Assembly: GCA_947626785.1 (NCBI GenBank) | Contig: CANQTO010000012.1 | Location: forward strand, 1-63,063 | Source: an uncultured Oscillospiraceae bacterium | Lineage (GTDB): Bacteria > Bacillota > Clostridia > Oscillospirales > Oscillospiraceae | Reading direction: 5' to 3' | DNA length: 63,063 nt | In this document: piece by piece, positions 45,642-53,889 of the stretch | Position numbering within the stretch: position 1 is the stretch's first letter | Layout of the letters: each line of letters opens with the position of its first letter | The notes under the pieces: model-generated | What the model was told of the DNA's origin: nothing | The model's input: only the letters and a program-made list of their open reading frames with translations | The model's database searches: none | Translations under genes and position numbers: made by a program

Positions 45642-46520
45642 ATGGACGAACAAAAGACTCCCGGCACTTTATATATCGTGGCGACCCCCATCGGCAACGC
45701 CGGGGATATGTCCCCGCGGGGAACTAAAATACTTGCGGAGGCGGACATCATCGCGGCGGAGGACACCCGCCGCTCCATGGTGCTGCTCAACAAGCTGGGC
45801 ATCCGCAACAAGCTGGTCTCCAACCACAAGTTCAACGAGCGGGGCCGGGCCAATGCCTTCATCGCGGAGCTCCTGGCGGGGAAGAGCGTGGCCGTCATTA
45901 CCGACGCGGGCACGCCCTGCGTCTCCGACCCGGGCAGCGAGCTTGTAAACGCCGCCGTGGACGCGGGCATCCGGGTGGTGGGCGTCCCCGGCTGCTGCGC
46001 GGCGGTGACGGCCCTGTCCGTCTCCGGTTTCGACCTGCGCTCCTTTACCTTCCTGGGCTTCTTCCCCCGGGAGAACCCGGAGCGGAAAAAGCTCCTGGAG
46101 CGCATGCGCCGGGGGGACAGCCGTACCTTTGCCCTCTACGAGTCCCCCAAGCGGATCATGGACCTGGTGGACTTCTTTATTCGGGAGGAGGCCCGCTGCC
46201 GGATGTGCCTTTGCAACGACCTGACCAAGCTCCATGAGACCAGCTTCCGGGGCCGCCCGGAAGAGGTGAAGGAGCAGCTGCTGGCCAAGGGCAATTACGA
46301 CAAGGGCGAGTACGCCGTGACCCTGGAGATCGATGCGGACTATGTCTTCAACCGGGAGGAGCATCTGGTCTCCGCCGAGGCCATGCTGGTGGACGCCATG
46401 GTGGCCGGGGAACTGCCCCTGCGGGAGGCCGTGGCGGCCGTGCTGGCGGACCCCAACAATTCCTACAGCAAGAACGAGCTGAAGGCCGCCTCCCTGCGGC
46501 TGAAGAAGCTCTTCGCGTGA
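45642..46520 (+). CDS. rsmI: 16S rRNA C1402 2'-O-methyltransferase
   Basis: 292 residues. LYIVATPIGNAGDMSPRGTKILAEADIIAAEDTR, the TDAGTPCVSDPGSELV motif and the FLGFFPRE segment are diagnostic of RsmI. ATG 45642 has GGAG 5-8 nt upstream. It precedes an unassigned methyltransferase by 10 bp, so the pair is likely one operon. Confidence 0.95.
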   Translation: MDEQKTPGTLYIVATPIGNAGDMSPRGTKILAEADIIAAEDTRRSMVLLNKLGIRNKLVSNHKFNERGRANAFIAELLAGKSVAVITDAGTPCVSDPGSELVNAAVDAGIRVVGVPGCCAAVTALSVSGFDLRSFTFLGFFPRENPERKKLLERMRRGDSRTFALYESPKRIMDLVDFFIREEARCRMCLCNDLTKLHETSFRGRPEEVKEQLLAKGNYDKGEYAVTLEIDADYVFNREEHLVSAEAMLVDAMVAGELPLREAVAAVLADPNNSYSKNELKAASLRLKKLFA

Positions 46521-46530
46521 GGGCCGGGCC

Positions 46531-47703
46531 ATGGATTGCAGTCTGACAAGAGAACTGGAGGCCGCTCTGGGGAGCCTGAGCAAGGCGGTGCTGAGCCAGC
46601 CGCTGGATACGGGGCAGGACAGCCGGGTGGATATCCGGCCGCTGCTCATCAAAAACCGGCCTCTCTTCCAGATCGAGCGCTTCCGGGGCGGGAAGGCCTT
46701 CCGCCAGAACGTGGAGGCGGAGGAACTGCTGCAGATCTTCGCCGCAGAGCTGGATGGGCGCTACCGGCAGGCCCTGATCGTCAGCGGCGGGGAGAGCGCC
46801 CAGTACAGCCTCAAGCGCAGCGGCGCCTACAAGCGCAGCGGCCGGGCCGCCGTGCCCCGGCCGGCGGGGGAGCCCCTGAGCCACAACCGGGAGAAGGAGT
46901 ACATCCTCCGGGAGGGGGAGAACATCCCCGCCCTGGTGGACCTGGGCGTGTTCACGCCGGACTTTCGCATCGTCAAGGCCAAGTACGACAAGTACAAGCA
47001 GATCAACCGCTTTGTGGAGCTGGTAGATCAGGAGTACGCCCAGGCGGGCCGGGAGAAGATGACCATTCTGGACTTCGGCTGCGGCAAGTCCTACCTGACC
47101 TTTGTGCTGTACTACTATTTCGCCGTGAAGAAGGGCGTGGACGTGCAGATCATCGGCTACGACCTGAAGGCGGACGTGGTGGAAAACTGCAACCGCATCG
47201 CGGAAAAGTACGGCTATGACAAGCTCCGCTTCGTCTGCGCCGACGTGAGCCGGGACGCCCTGTACGGAGAGAAGGTGGACATGGTGGTCACCCTCCACGC
47301 CTGCGACACCGCCACGGACTACGCCCTGAACTACGCCATCGAGAAGGGGGCGGAGAGCATCTTCTCCGTGCCCTGCTGCCAGCACGAGATCAACAGCAGC
47401 ATCCGCAGAGGCGGGGAGCTGGACATCTTCCTGCGCCACGGCATCGTGAAGGAGCGCATGTCCGCCCTGCTGACCGACTCCATCCGGGCCGCCGTTTTAG
47501 AGGACATGGGCTACCGGGTGGATGTGATCGAGTTTACGGACTTTGAGCACTCGCCCAAGAACCTGATGCTCCGGGCCCGGTACACCGGAAAAAAGGGCAG
47601 CGCGGGCCGGAAGCAGGCTACCGCCCTGGCCGAGCGCTACGGCTTCGAGCAGACGCTTTTGAAGCTCCGGGAGGAGAAAACAGAAGAGAGCGGAGAGAAT
47701 TGA
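46531..47703 (+). CDS. Class I SAM-dependent methyltransferase (Methyltransf_32-like)
   Basis: 390 residues: N-terminal region of about 150 residues of unknown fold (possible RNA-binding), then a Rossmann methyltransferase with motif I ILDFGCGKSYLTFVLYYYF near residue 182, acidic loop IGYDLKADVVE, and TLHACDTATDYAL. The CCQHEI motif (SVPCCQHEINSS) is typical of this group. RNA substrate is plausible from the neighbouring rsmI but unproven. Confidence 0.85.
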   Translation: MDCSLTRELEAALGSLSKAVLSQPLDTGQDSRVDIRPLLIKNRPLFQIERFRGGKAFRQNVEAEELLQIFAAELDGRYRQALIVSGGESAQYSLKRSGAYKRSGRAAVPRPAGEPLSHNREKEYILREGENIPALVDLGVFTPDFRIVKAKYDKYKQINRFVELVDQEYAQAGREKMTILDFGCGKSYLTFVLYYYFAVKKGVDVQIIGYDLKADVVENCNRIAEKYGYDKLRFVCADVSRDALYGEKVDMVVTLHACDTATDYALNYAIEKGAESIFSVPCCQHEINSSIRRGGELDIFLRHGIVKERMSALLTDSIRAAVLEDMGYRVDVIEFTDFEHSPKNLMLRARYTGKKGSAGRKQATALAERYGFEQTLLKLREEKTEESGEN

Positions 47704-47716
47704 CTGTATAAAATGA

Positions 47717-47738
47717 CCGCCCGGCATGTGCCGGGCGG
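47717..47738. terminator. GC hairpin terminator
   Basis: CCGCCCGGCA and TGCCGGGCGG around TG, followed by CATTTGTT. It can end the methyltransferase transcript and faces a small minus-strand frame. Confidence 0.6.
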
Positions 47739-47748
47739 CATTTGTTAT

Positions 47749-47811
47749 CTACCGGCCGCTGGGGCCGGGGTCGTAGCCGTCGAAAATCAGGTCGTCGATG
47801 TCGTATTCCAT
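47749..47811 (-). CDS. Candidate 20-aa acidic peptide
   Basis: MEYDIDDLIFDGYDPGPSGR, preceded by GGGAGGGAAAAAGAG, an excellent ribosome site 1-8 nt before the ATG. Six Asp and one Glu; not a membrane peptide. No promoter of high quality was seen. It is too short for family recognition, and the call rests on the ribosome site and sensible codons. Confidence 0.35.
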   Translation of the reverse strand: MEYDIDDLIFDGYDPGPSGR

Positions 47812-48222
47812 CTCTTTTTCCCTCCCTCTGTTTAGCTGCATATCCTCAGTATATGCGCGGGGAGGATAAAACTTGCCTACAGCGTGTCAAAAAAGTCCAT
47901 TGGGACTTTTTTGCACGCTAAGCCGCCACTTTTTTCAGAAGGGCTTGCCCTTCTGAAAAAACTCGCTACGCTCGGCAAAAGCCCGGTAAGCCGTGCATTT
48001 TGCTGGCGGTGATCCAAACGCGAGAAGCAAGGCCTGCCGCTGCCGGTGGCAGATGCAGGCAGGGCTTGCTTTCCGCAGCCGCGCCTTTTACGGGCCGTCG
48101 TGAAGCAGGCCCGGAAAAGGCTTTGCGGCAAGGCGAGCAAGGGGCCTTGCCCCCCTCGCGCACCCCCGCTGCTCACTCACCTTCCTGCGCGGCTTGAAGT
48201 TTTTTGACAGTCTCAAACATGC
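47812..48222. other. Gene-free stretch with two large hairpins and possible MITE-like element
   Basis: 47881-47919 forms AGCGTG(T)CAAAAAAGTCC with GGACTTTTTTGCACGCT, and 47930-47961 pairs TTTTTTCAGAAGGG with CCCTTCTGAAAAAA: two terminator-like hairpins in tandem. About 250 bp without a convincing gene follow. The stretch 47885-48209 is bounded by TGTCAAAAAAGT and its near-inverse (11 of 12), and TGCCTAC occurs just outside both ends (47874-47880 and 48220-48226), as a target duplication might. Confidence 0.4.
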
Positions 48223-49068
48223 CTACCCGCTCCGCAAAACCAGGCTCACCAGCTCCGGCCGGTTGAAGAGCCGGGGGATGGGGACGGAGTTGCCCAGGCC
48301 CCGGGAGACCTCCATGCAGTAGCTCCCCGACCGGTAGAGCCCTGCCTCGTAGTCCGCCCCCAGCCGGTGCTCCACATTGAACAGCCCGCTGAGGCCGGGC
48401 AGGCGGACAAGGCCCCCGTGGGCGTGGCCGCTGAGGATCAGATCCACCGGCAGCGCCGGATAGCGCCGGACCCAGTAGTTCCGGTGCCCCAGCCAGAGGA
48501 CAAAATCCTCCGGCCTCTCCCGCCGCAGTTCCTCCGCCAGCGCCTTCGGCCGCTTCATGACCGCCCAGGCGTTAGGGTCCTCCACGCCCGCCACGGTGAT
48601 CCGGGCCCCGTTTTTCTCATAGGAGACATAGCTGTTTTCCAGACAGGTGACGCCGTAGCGGGCCATCAGGGCCTTCACCTTTTTGGCGACGCCTCCGGCC
48701 CACTCGTGGTTTCCGGTGACATAGTAGGCGGCGGCCCCCTCGGGCAGGCCCCGGAGCAGCTCCTCCACCGCTGCCAGCTGCCTCTCGTTTTCCGCCAAGT
48801 CCCCGGTCAGGGCGACGATGTCCGGCTCCTCCTGCCGCATGAGCTCGATCAGCTGCCGGTTCTCCCGGCCGAAGCGGGCTCCGTGCAGATCACTCAGGTG
48901 CACGATGCGCAGCCCGTCCAGCGCCTCCGGCAGCCGGGACAGGGTCAGCTCGTAGCCCGTCCGCTCCAGATGCCAGCGGCTGTCCGCCGCGGCCAGGCAC
49001 AGAAAGGCCAGCAGCGCCCCCAGCAGAGCGAAGCCTCTCGTATTCGATTTCCGTTGCGTTTTCTTCAT
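48223..49068 (-). CDS. Membrane-anchored metallophosphoesterase (YaeI-like)
   Basis: 281 residues: an N-terminal anchor (about 12-28), then calcineurin-like motifs LSDLHGARFG, ALTGDLAEN, GNHEWAGG and SGHAHGG. Family members act on UDP-diacylglucosamine or as broad phosphodiesterases at the outer membrane face. The usual histidine between motifs appears as LWLGHRNYW. The last codons adjoin the MITE-like stretch. Substrate unknown. Confidence 0.87.
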   Translation of the reverse strand: MKKTQRKSNTRGFALLGALLAFLCLAAADSRWHLERTGYELTLSRLPEALDGLRIVHLSDLHGARFGRENRQLIELMRQEEPDIVALTGDLAENERQLAAVEELLRGLPEGAAAYYVTGNHEWAGGVAKKVKALMARYGVTCLENSYVSYEKNGARITVAGVEDPNAWAVMKRPKALAEELRRERPEDFVLWLGHRNYWVRRYPALPVDLILSGHAHGGLVRLPGLSGLFNVEHRLGADYEAGLYRSGSYCMEVSRGLGNSVPIPRLFNRPELVSLVLRSG

Positions 49069-49159
49069 AGCTGCTCTATCATACCACAGCGAGCCCCTGA
49101 AAAAAACGGAAAATTGTGAAGATAATGATGAAGTTTTTTAAAAACTGTGCCGATTGTGC

Positions 49160-49188
49160 TTGAAACACCCGCCGGTTTGCGCTATAAT
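49160..49188 (+). promoter_or_regulatory. Promoter for the foldase gene
   Basis: TTGAAA (49160-49165), 17-bp spacer, TATAAT (49183-49188), 59 bp before the ATG. Confidence 0.8.
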
Positions 49189-49247
49189 GCCCATGTTGCC
49201 CGAAAATTTACGGGCATGCGCAAACAAGATGAAAAGGATGAAATGCC

Positions 49248-50822
49248 ATGAGCGCGTCTACTGAAAAGAAAAACCGCCGGTCCGCCCGGGAGGCCGGTAC
49301 CGACAAGAAGACCCTGGCCGCCCAGGAGGAGGCCAAAAAGAAGGCCAAGAGCCAGCTCCGCTGGACCCTGGGCACCATCGCCGTGGTGGTGCTGATCGTC
49401 GCGGTGATCTTCCTCAACTCCAGCCTGCTGTACACCATCACCCCCGCCGTCTCCGTGGCCGGGGAGAGCTACAGCGCGGCGGAGGTGAGCTACTATTTCG
49501 GCACCTCCTTCTATACCTGGGCCAACCAGTACGGCAGCTATGCCTCCATCTTCGGACTGGACACCAGCGGCGGTATCTATGGGCTGGACTCCCAGAGCTG
49601 CCCTATGCTGGAAAACGGCAGCTGGCGGGATTATTTCCTGGACTCCGCCCTGGCCCAGATCTCCCAGACCCAGGCCCTGTGCGCCTATGCCGCGGATAAC
49701 GGCATCGCCCTGACCGAGGACGAGCAGGCCGAGGTCCAGGAGCAGATCGCCTCCACCGAGGACTATGCCCGGTCTCTGGGCTACTCCGGGGCCGGCAAGT
49801 TCCTGGCCTCCAACTACGGCCGGGGCGTCACGCTGTCCATGGCGGAGGACTTCGCCCTCCGGGCCGAACTGGCCTCCAAGACGCTGAACACGGTGCAGGA
49901 CAGCCTCCAGTACAGCGATCAGGAGCTGGAGGACTACTATCAGAGCCTCAACGGCGAGAGCGACGTGTTTGATTTCATCTATTACTATGACGCCGCCGAT
50001 ACCGTGGAGACCCAGAACGAGGACGGGGAGACCGTCAACGAGGCCACCGAGGAGACCATCGCCGCCTCCAAGGCTCTGGCGGAGGACATCATGGCCTCCT
50101 ATGAGGAGCTGGTCGCCGCCTCTGAGGACGCCGAGCCCGACTACGCCGCCCTCTTTGAGGAGGCTGTTGCCGCCAACGTGGAGGACGGGACCGCTACCCA
50201 CCCCACCACCTACACCGGCTCCAGCCTGGGCGACTATAAGGACTTTCTGATGGATGCCCAGCGCAAGGCCGGCGACGTGACGGCGGTGGAGAACACCAAC
50301 GCCGACGGCTGGTACACCGTGGTCTTCCTGGGCCGGGACGACAACCACTATCCCACCGCCAAGGTCCGGCACATCCTGGTGATGGCCGAGGCCTCCGAGG
50401 ACGGGACCTATTCCGATGAGGCCAAGGAGGCCGCCAAGACCCGGGCCGAGGAGATCCTGGCCGAGTGGAAGGCCGGGGAGGCCACCGAGGAGAGCTTCGC
50501 GGCTCTGGCCGAGGAGTACTCCGAGGACACCGGCTCCAACACCAACGGCGGCCTGTATGAGGACATCTACAAGGGCCAGATGGTGGAGGAGTTTGACGAG
50601 TTCTGCTTTGCCGGGCATGAGCCGGGCGACACCGCTGTCGTCTACGGCGAGAGCAGCGGCTATGCCGGATACCATGTGATCTACTACGTGGGCGAGGGCC
50701 CCGATTACAGCGACGTGATCGCCCGCAACGACCTGGTCTCCCAGGATATGCAGAGCTGGCTCGACGAGCAGCTGGAGGGCTACGACGCCCAGCGGCGTTA
50801 CGGCCTGCGCCTGGTCGGCTGA
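49248..50822 (+). CDS. Parvulin-type peptidyl-prolyl isomerase / foldase
   Basis: 524 residues: a basic cytoplasmic N-terminus, one membrane helix (about 40-62), a SurA/PrsA-like chaperone region with many Gln, Tyr and Ser, and a parvulin domain near 365-480 (VRHILVMAEAS, EESFAALAEEYSEDTGSNTNGGLYEDIYKGQMVEEFDEFCF, AGYHVIYYVG). No lipobox, so it is held by the helix rather than lipid. It should fold secreted proteins. Own promoter and terminator. Confidence 0.88.
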   Translation: MSASTEKKNRRSAREAGTDKKTLAAQEEAKKKAKSQLRWTLGTIAVVVLIVAVIFLNSSLLYTITPAVSVAGESYSAAEVSYYFGTSFYTWANQYGSYASIFGLDTSGGIYGLDSQSCPMLENGSWRDYFLDSALAQISQTQALCAYAADNGIALTEDEQAEVQEQIASTEDYARSLGYSGAGKFLASNYGRGVTLSMAEDFALRAELASKTLNTVQDSLQYSDQELEDYYQSLNGESDVFDFIYYYDAADTVETQNEDGETVNEATEETIAASKALAEDIMASYEELVAASEDAEPDYAALFEEAVAANVEDGTATHPTTYTGSSLGDYKDFLMDAQRKAGDVTAVENTNADGWYTVVFLGRDDNHYPTAKVRHILVMAEASEDGTYSDEAKEAAKTRAEEILAEWKAGEATEESFAALAEEYSEDTGSNTNGGLYEDIYKGQMVEEFDEFCFAGHEPGDTAVVYGESSGYAGYHVIYYVGEGPDYSDVIARNDLVSQDMQSWLDEQLEGYDAQRRYGLRLVG

Positions 50823-50834
50823 GAAAAGTGAAAG

Positions 50835-50870
50835 AAAGTGGCACGGAATCTATTTCCGCGCCACTTTTTT
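50835..50870 (+). terminator. Terminator
   Basis: AAAGTGGC-A-CGGA with TCCG-C-GCCACTTT then T-run; two short stems separated by one mismatch. Confidence 0.8.
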
Positions 50871-50937
50871 GATGTGATGTGAAACTTTTTTCCAGGTATC
50901 GCGTCAGAAAGACATCACAGCTTACAGGAGGATGAAA

Positions 50938-51933
50938 ATGAAAAAGACACTTGCTCTGTTCCTTGCTCTGCTGATGCTGCTGTCCCTCTGCGCCTGCGGA
51001 GCCAGCGCCAAAGGAGGGGACTCCACCGCGCCCCAGGCGGCCTCCATGGACATGATGGTGGAGGCACCGGCCGCGGCCCCGGAGCCGGCCCCAGTGGAGG
51101 ATTCTGCCGCCCTGCCGGCCGGGGGCCTTGCCGGTGAGACGGCGCCCGCCGAGCCCTCCGCCGGAGACGCCGGCCAGATCGACCCGGACAAGATCATCTA
51201 CTCCGCCGACGTGACCGTGGAGACCACCGCCTTTGACGAGGCCGTGGCCGGGGTCGCTGCCCTGATCGGAGACTACGGCGGCTGGATCGAGTCCAGCAGC
51301 GTCAACGACGCCAACTACTACAGCCGCGCCCGGGGCTACGCCAGCAGCCGCAGCGCCAGCTACACCCTCCGGGTGCCCAGCGAAAAGTTTGCCCAGCTCA
51401 TGTCCGGCCTCTCCGAGCTGGGGAACGTCCCCTACACCCACACCTATACCGAGAACGTCACCGCCCAATATTACGATGTCCAGGCCCGGCTCACCGCCTA
51501 TCAGGCCCAGGAGACCCGGCTGCTGGAGATGCTGGAGAAGGCGCAGACCGTGGAGGACGTGATCTCCATCGAGGAGAAGCTCACCGAGCTGCGCTATCAG
51601 ATCGAGAGCCTCCAGTCCACTCTGACGAACTACGACCGGCAGGTCAACTACAGCACCGTGTATCTGAGTCTGGAGGAGGTCCAGGAGTACACTCCTCAGA
51701 CGGAGCAGCAGCTCTCCTACGGCCGCCAGCTGGTTCTGGCCCTTCAGCGGGGCCTGCGGGGCTTCCGGGACGGCCTGGGAGACCTGATCCTGGCCCTGGC
51801 CGCCGCGCTGCCCACGCTGATCGTCCTTGCGGTACTGATCGTGCTGGCTGTCCTCGGCCTAAAGAAGCGCCGGGCCCGCCGGAAGGCCAAAAAGGCCGCC
51901 GCTGTCCCGAAAGAGGACAAAAAAGAAGAATAA
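50938..51933 (+). CDS. DUF4349 lipoprotein
   Basis: 331 residues. Lipoprotein signal LLSLCACGAS; low-complexity Ala/Pro/Glu linker (25-85); DUF4349 domain (YSADVTVETTAFDEAVAGVAALIGDYGGWIESSSVNDANYY ... YTLRVPSEKFAQLM) with coiled-coil segment (VEDVISIEEKLTELRYQIESLQSTLTNYDRQVNY); C-terminal membrane helix (about 287-311) and basic tail. Function unknown. ATG 50938 is preferred: AGGAGG ends at 50931, leaving 6 nt, while ATG 50932 abuts it. Confidence 0.85.
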   Translation: MKKTLALFLALLMLLSLCACGASAKGGDSTAPQAASMDMMVEAPAAAPEPAPVEDSAALPAGGLAGETAPAEPSAGDAGQIDPDKIIYSADVTVETTAFDEAVAGVAALIGDYGGWIESSSVNDANYYSRARGYASSRSASYTLRVPSEKFAQLMSGLSELGNVPYTHTYTENVTAQYYDVQARLTAYQAQETRLLEMLEKAQTVEDVISIEEKLTELRYQIESLQSTLTNYDRQVNYSTVYLSLEEVQEYTPQTEQQLSYGRQLVLALQRGLRGFRDGLGDLILALAAALPTLIVLAVLIVLAVLGLKKRRARRKAKKAAAVPKEDKKEE

Positions 51934-51937
51934 GAAT

Positions 51938-51975
51938 AAAAAATCTACAGGGGAAGATTCCCTGTAGATTTTTTT
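51938..51975 (+). terminator. Terminator
   Basis: A-run CTACAGGG, 7-nt loop, CCCTGTAG T-run: 15 perfect pairs. Confidence 0.92.
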
Positions 51976-52060
51976 ACATGGGCTGTGGGAAGCAAAGCCG
52001 GAAAATGGTCCTCGGGTATCCGAATCGTTGTGCTTGCCGGTCTTGCCGCCCCTTGCGTTC
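51976..52060. other. Spacer with no gene seen
   Basis: Between the DUF4349 terminator and the inverted-repeat element; no credible frame, ribosome site or promoter was seen. Confidence 0.5.
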
Positions 52061-52439
52061 ATAGCTGACGGGAGTCGAACTATATCGCTTCACAGGGGCT
52101 CTTTCCGGCGCTTTTTGGCTTGTCGTCGTTGCCTTGCGTCAGCAAGGCTGCCTCCTCCGCACCTCGTCGGCAGAAGCTCCGAATCGTTCGCTTCCCGCTA
52201 AAGCGGAAAGCTCATTCTCTCCGCTCTGCCTCCTCTCCCATGAAAGTCCTTGGACTTTCATGGGGCCCAGAACTCGGAAATTTCTCCCTGTGAAGTGCGA
52301 AGCAGTTTCTGGCGAGCAGATTTTTTCTCAGGCAAGGAAAAGCCCGCAGAGAATACTTTGTGTATTGTCAAGGGCTTTGACACAGCATGGGGAAAAATCT
52401 GCCGTCAGAAACCGACAGAGTTCGACTCCCGTCAGCTAT
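52061..52439. mobile_element. 379-bp element with 21-bp perfect terminal inverted repeats (MITE-like)
   Basis: 52061-52081 is the exact reverse complement of 52419-52439; the core TGACGGGAGTCGAACT is visible in the left end. Inside are several stems: CCATGAAAGTCC/GGACTTTCATGG near 52240-52263, TTTCTG...CAGATTTTT near 52309 with AAAAATCTG...CAGAAA near 52393-52412, and AAAGCCC/GGGCTTT. It has no coding capacity. No target-site duplication is evident. Non-autonomous transposable element or structured RNA are both possible. Confidence 0.6.
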
Positions 52440-52460
52440 AATAGGCGGAACAGCTGTTCA

Positions 52461-52880
52461 CTAAATCGAGTAGGAGACTATCAGCAATACGGCGCCAAGA
52501 AGACATAAACCAATGCCGCAAATGAGAGGCAGAAGGATATTCCGCCTGCTGTTGACGATCGCTTTATCCGGCTTATCCTCGTACACCCTCAGCTCGACAA
52601 GGTCGTTTACCTTGTATGTCAGCTCAGGAGTGGGCGCCGAGATCCGGTGTTCTGTCGTATAAGTAAGGCCTCCGTATTGATATTCAATGATCGGTGTGTG
52701 CGTATATCTGCCGTATGAACGCGGACCAAAATATGGGCCGGGATGTTTCGGTACCTCCATGATCCTGCCCTGCACCAGTGTATATTCTTTCTTGCTTTCT
52801 TTGAAATAAACTCTCAACATCCAGATCCCTAATAGGATCGTGAATATGCCTATGAGCAATAAATGGATCTTCCAATTCAT
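52461..52880 (-). CDS. DUF3592-type membrane protein
   Basis: 139 residues: membrane helix 1 (about 5-24), a soluble beta-rich segment (YTLVQGRIMEV ... PIIEYQYGGLTYTTEHRIS ... YKVNDLVELRVYEDKPDKAIV) and membrane helix 2 (about 116-137). This is the DUF3592 layout; function unknown. ATG 52880 has AGAGGG upstream; the frame to 53012 includes dispersed-repeat sequence and is unlikely to be coding. Confidence 0.75.
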   Translation of the reverse strand: MNWKIHLLLIGIFTILLGIWMLRVYFKESKKEYTLVQGRIMEVPKHPGPYFGPRSYGRYTHTPIIEYQYGGLTYTTEHRISAPTPELTYKVNDLVELRVYEDKPDKAIVNSRRNILLPLICGIGLCLLGAVLLIVSYSI

Positions 52881-53017
52881 GCTTTTGCCCTCTCTTGAAG
52901 TGCCATTCATTTTACGGCAGGGCAAACCGCCCTCTATGGTCCCGGCGGAGGGAAGTGCGTTATCTTCGGTGAAACGCATTTCCGACAGGAAACACGCCGC
53001 GGTGAAACGCACGGTTT

Positions 53018-53440
53018 TTATTCATCGGGAGCGATCTTCTGGAGAAATTTGTCCGGGGTATAGACCGGGATGGGACAGCCGGCGAAATCCCGGATATTTC
53101 TTGTAACAATACAATCCAACTCCATGCGTATAGCCGACTCCACCATGACGGCATCTTCATAGTCCTGTATCTGGGAGAGGAGCGCTTTTCGGCAGTCCAG
53201 ACCGGCTGTGTCTAACAACTCAAAAAGCGTGAACAGATTGCCCAGGGCTTTTTTTATGTCCGCATTGTTGTGAAAAGCACGGTGCATCAGATAGTATATA
53301 TCTGTAACAGACTTCGCCGTGATGTAGGCGGTACAGCGCATATTGGCCGCAGCAAGGAAAAGCTTCTCCGCATCTTCCCGAAACGGTTCCCGGCCTTGCA
53401 GCGCGTCTATGATCACGCAAGTGTCGATCAGCGCGTTCAT
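53018..53440 (-). CDS. PIN-domain toxin (VapC-like)
   Basis: 140 residues. N-terminal MNALIDTCVIIDALQGREPF supplies the first acidic residue, TAKSVTDIYYLMHR the next, and DYEDAVMVESAIRMELDCIVTRNIRDF the last cluster: a full PIN active site. Expected to be an endoribonuclease toxin. The ATG overlaps the antitoxin stop (ATGA). Confidence 0.88.
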   Translation of the reverse strand: MNALIDTCVIIDALQGREPFREDAEKLFLAAANMRCTAYITAKSVTDIYYLMHRAFHNNADIKKALGNLFTLFELLDTAGLDCRKALLSQIQDYEDAVMVESAIRMELDCIVTRNIRDFAGCPIPVYTPDKFLQKIAPDE

Positions 53441-53652
53441 ATTTTGTGCAGCCGTTCCTCCCTTACTTTATCAAGGTCTACATCCGGGGGGAGCAGCCCA
53501 AACAGAGCTTTGGCCGCATCGACCCGGTTCTGATACGGATTGGTCAGTTTGGCAACGATCCGCCCGTTCCGGGAAATAAATACATCCTCAGTCTCTGCCA
53601 GCAGCAGATACTTTCCTAAGTTCTGTTTTAATTCTGTGGCGGTGATAGACAT
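53437..53652 (-). CDS. Phd/YefM-type antitoxin
   Basis: 71 residues. MSITATELKQNLGKYLLLAETEDVFISRNGRIVAKLTNP is a Phd/YefM DNA-binding domain; the C-terminal 35 residues would wrap the toxin. First gene of the pair. Two operator-like palindromes precede it. SD AAGGAGCT. Confidence 0.87.
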   Translation of the reverse strand: MSITATELKQNLGKYLLLAETEDVFISRNGRIVAKLTNPYQNRVDAAKALFGLLPPDVDLDKVREERLHKI

Positions 53653-53684
53653 GGGACCAGCTCCTTTCTTGTTTAGTCACCTCT

Positions 53685-53727
53685 ATTATACGCCAATCGT
53701 ACGATTTTAGCAAGTGCATCGTGCGAT
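53685..53727 (-). promoter_or_regulatory. Toxin-antitoxin promoter with two operator palindromes
   Basis: Minus strand: -35 TTGCTA (53713-53708), 17-bp spacer, -10 TATAAT (53690-53685). AATCGTACGATT (53695-53706) lies in the spacer and ATCGTGCGAT (53718-53727) just upstream of the -35; their starts are 22 bp apart, about two helical turns. Antitoxin binding to both would block the promoter. Confidence 0.75.
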
Positions 53728-53768
53728 ATTTTTTGCACACAGGAGGGGCATGCCGTGCAAAACAAAAA

Positions 53769-53790
53769 GGAGACCCGAAAACGGATCTCC
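53769..53790 (-). terminator. Repeat-type terminator, copy 1
   Basis: GGAGACCCG AAAA CGGATCTCC; on the minus strand it ends in CCTTTTTG. It terminates the gene at 53890-54324. A near-identical hairpin is at 57244-57265 and a decayed one at 60516-60538. Confidence 0.8.
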
Positions 53791-53889
53791 TTCGGTCCTT
53801 CGTATATTTATGCTCCACCTATCTCGACAGTGTTTTCCTTTTCACTGGCTACTATAGGGGAAGCATATCAGCCCTGCTACAGCTCCATT

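Noticed and set aside
47877-48176. 99-aa minus-strand frame ending CKKVPMDFFDTL
   Set aside because: It is made of hairpin and repeat sequence, has no ribosome site, and its composition is low in order.
52419-52439. tRNA T-arm or tmRNA end, suggested by TTCGACTCCC
   Set aside because: The flanking bases do not form the 5-bp T stem, and the sequence is explained as a terminal inverted repeat.
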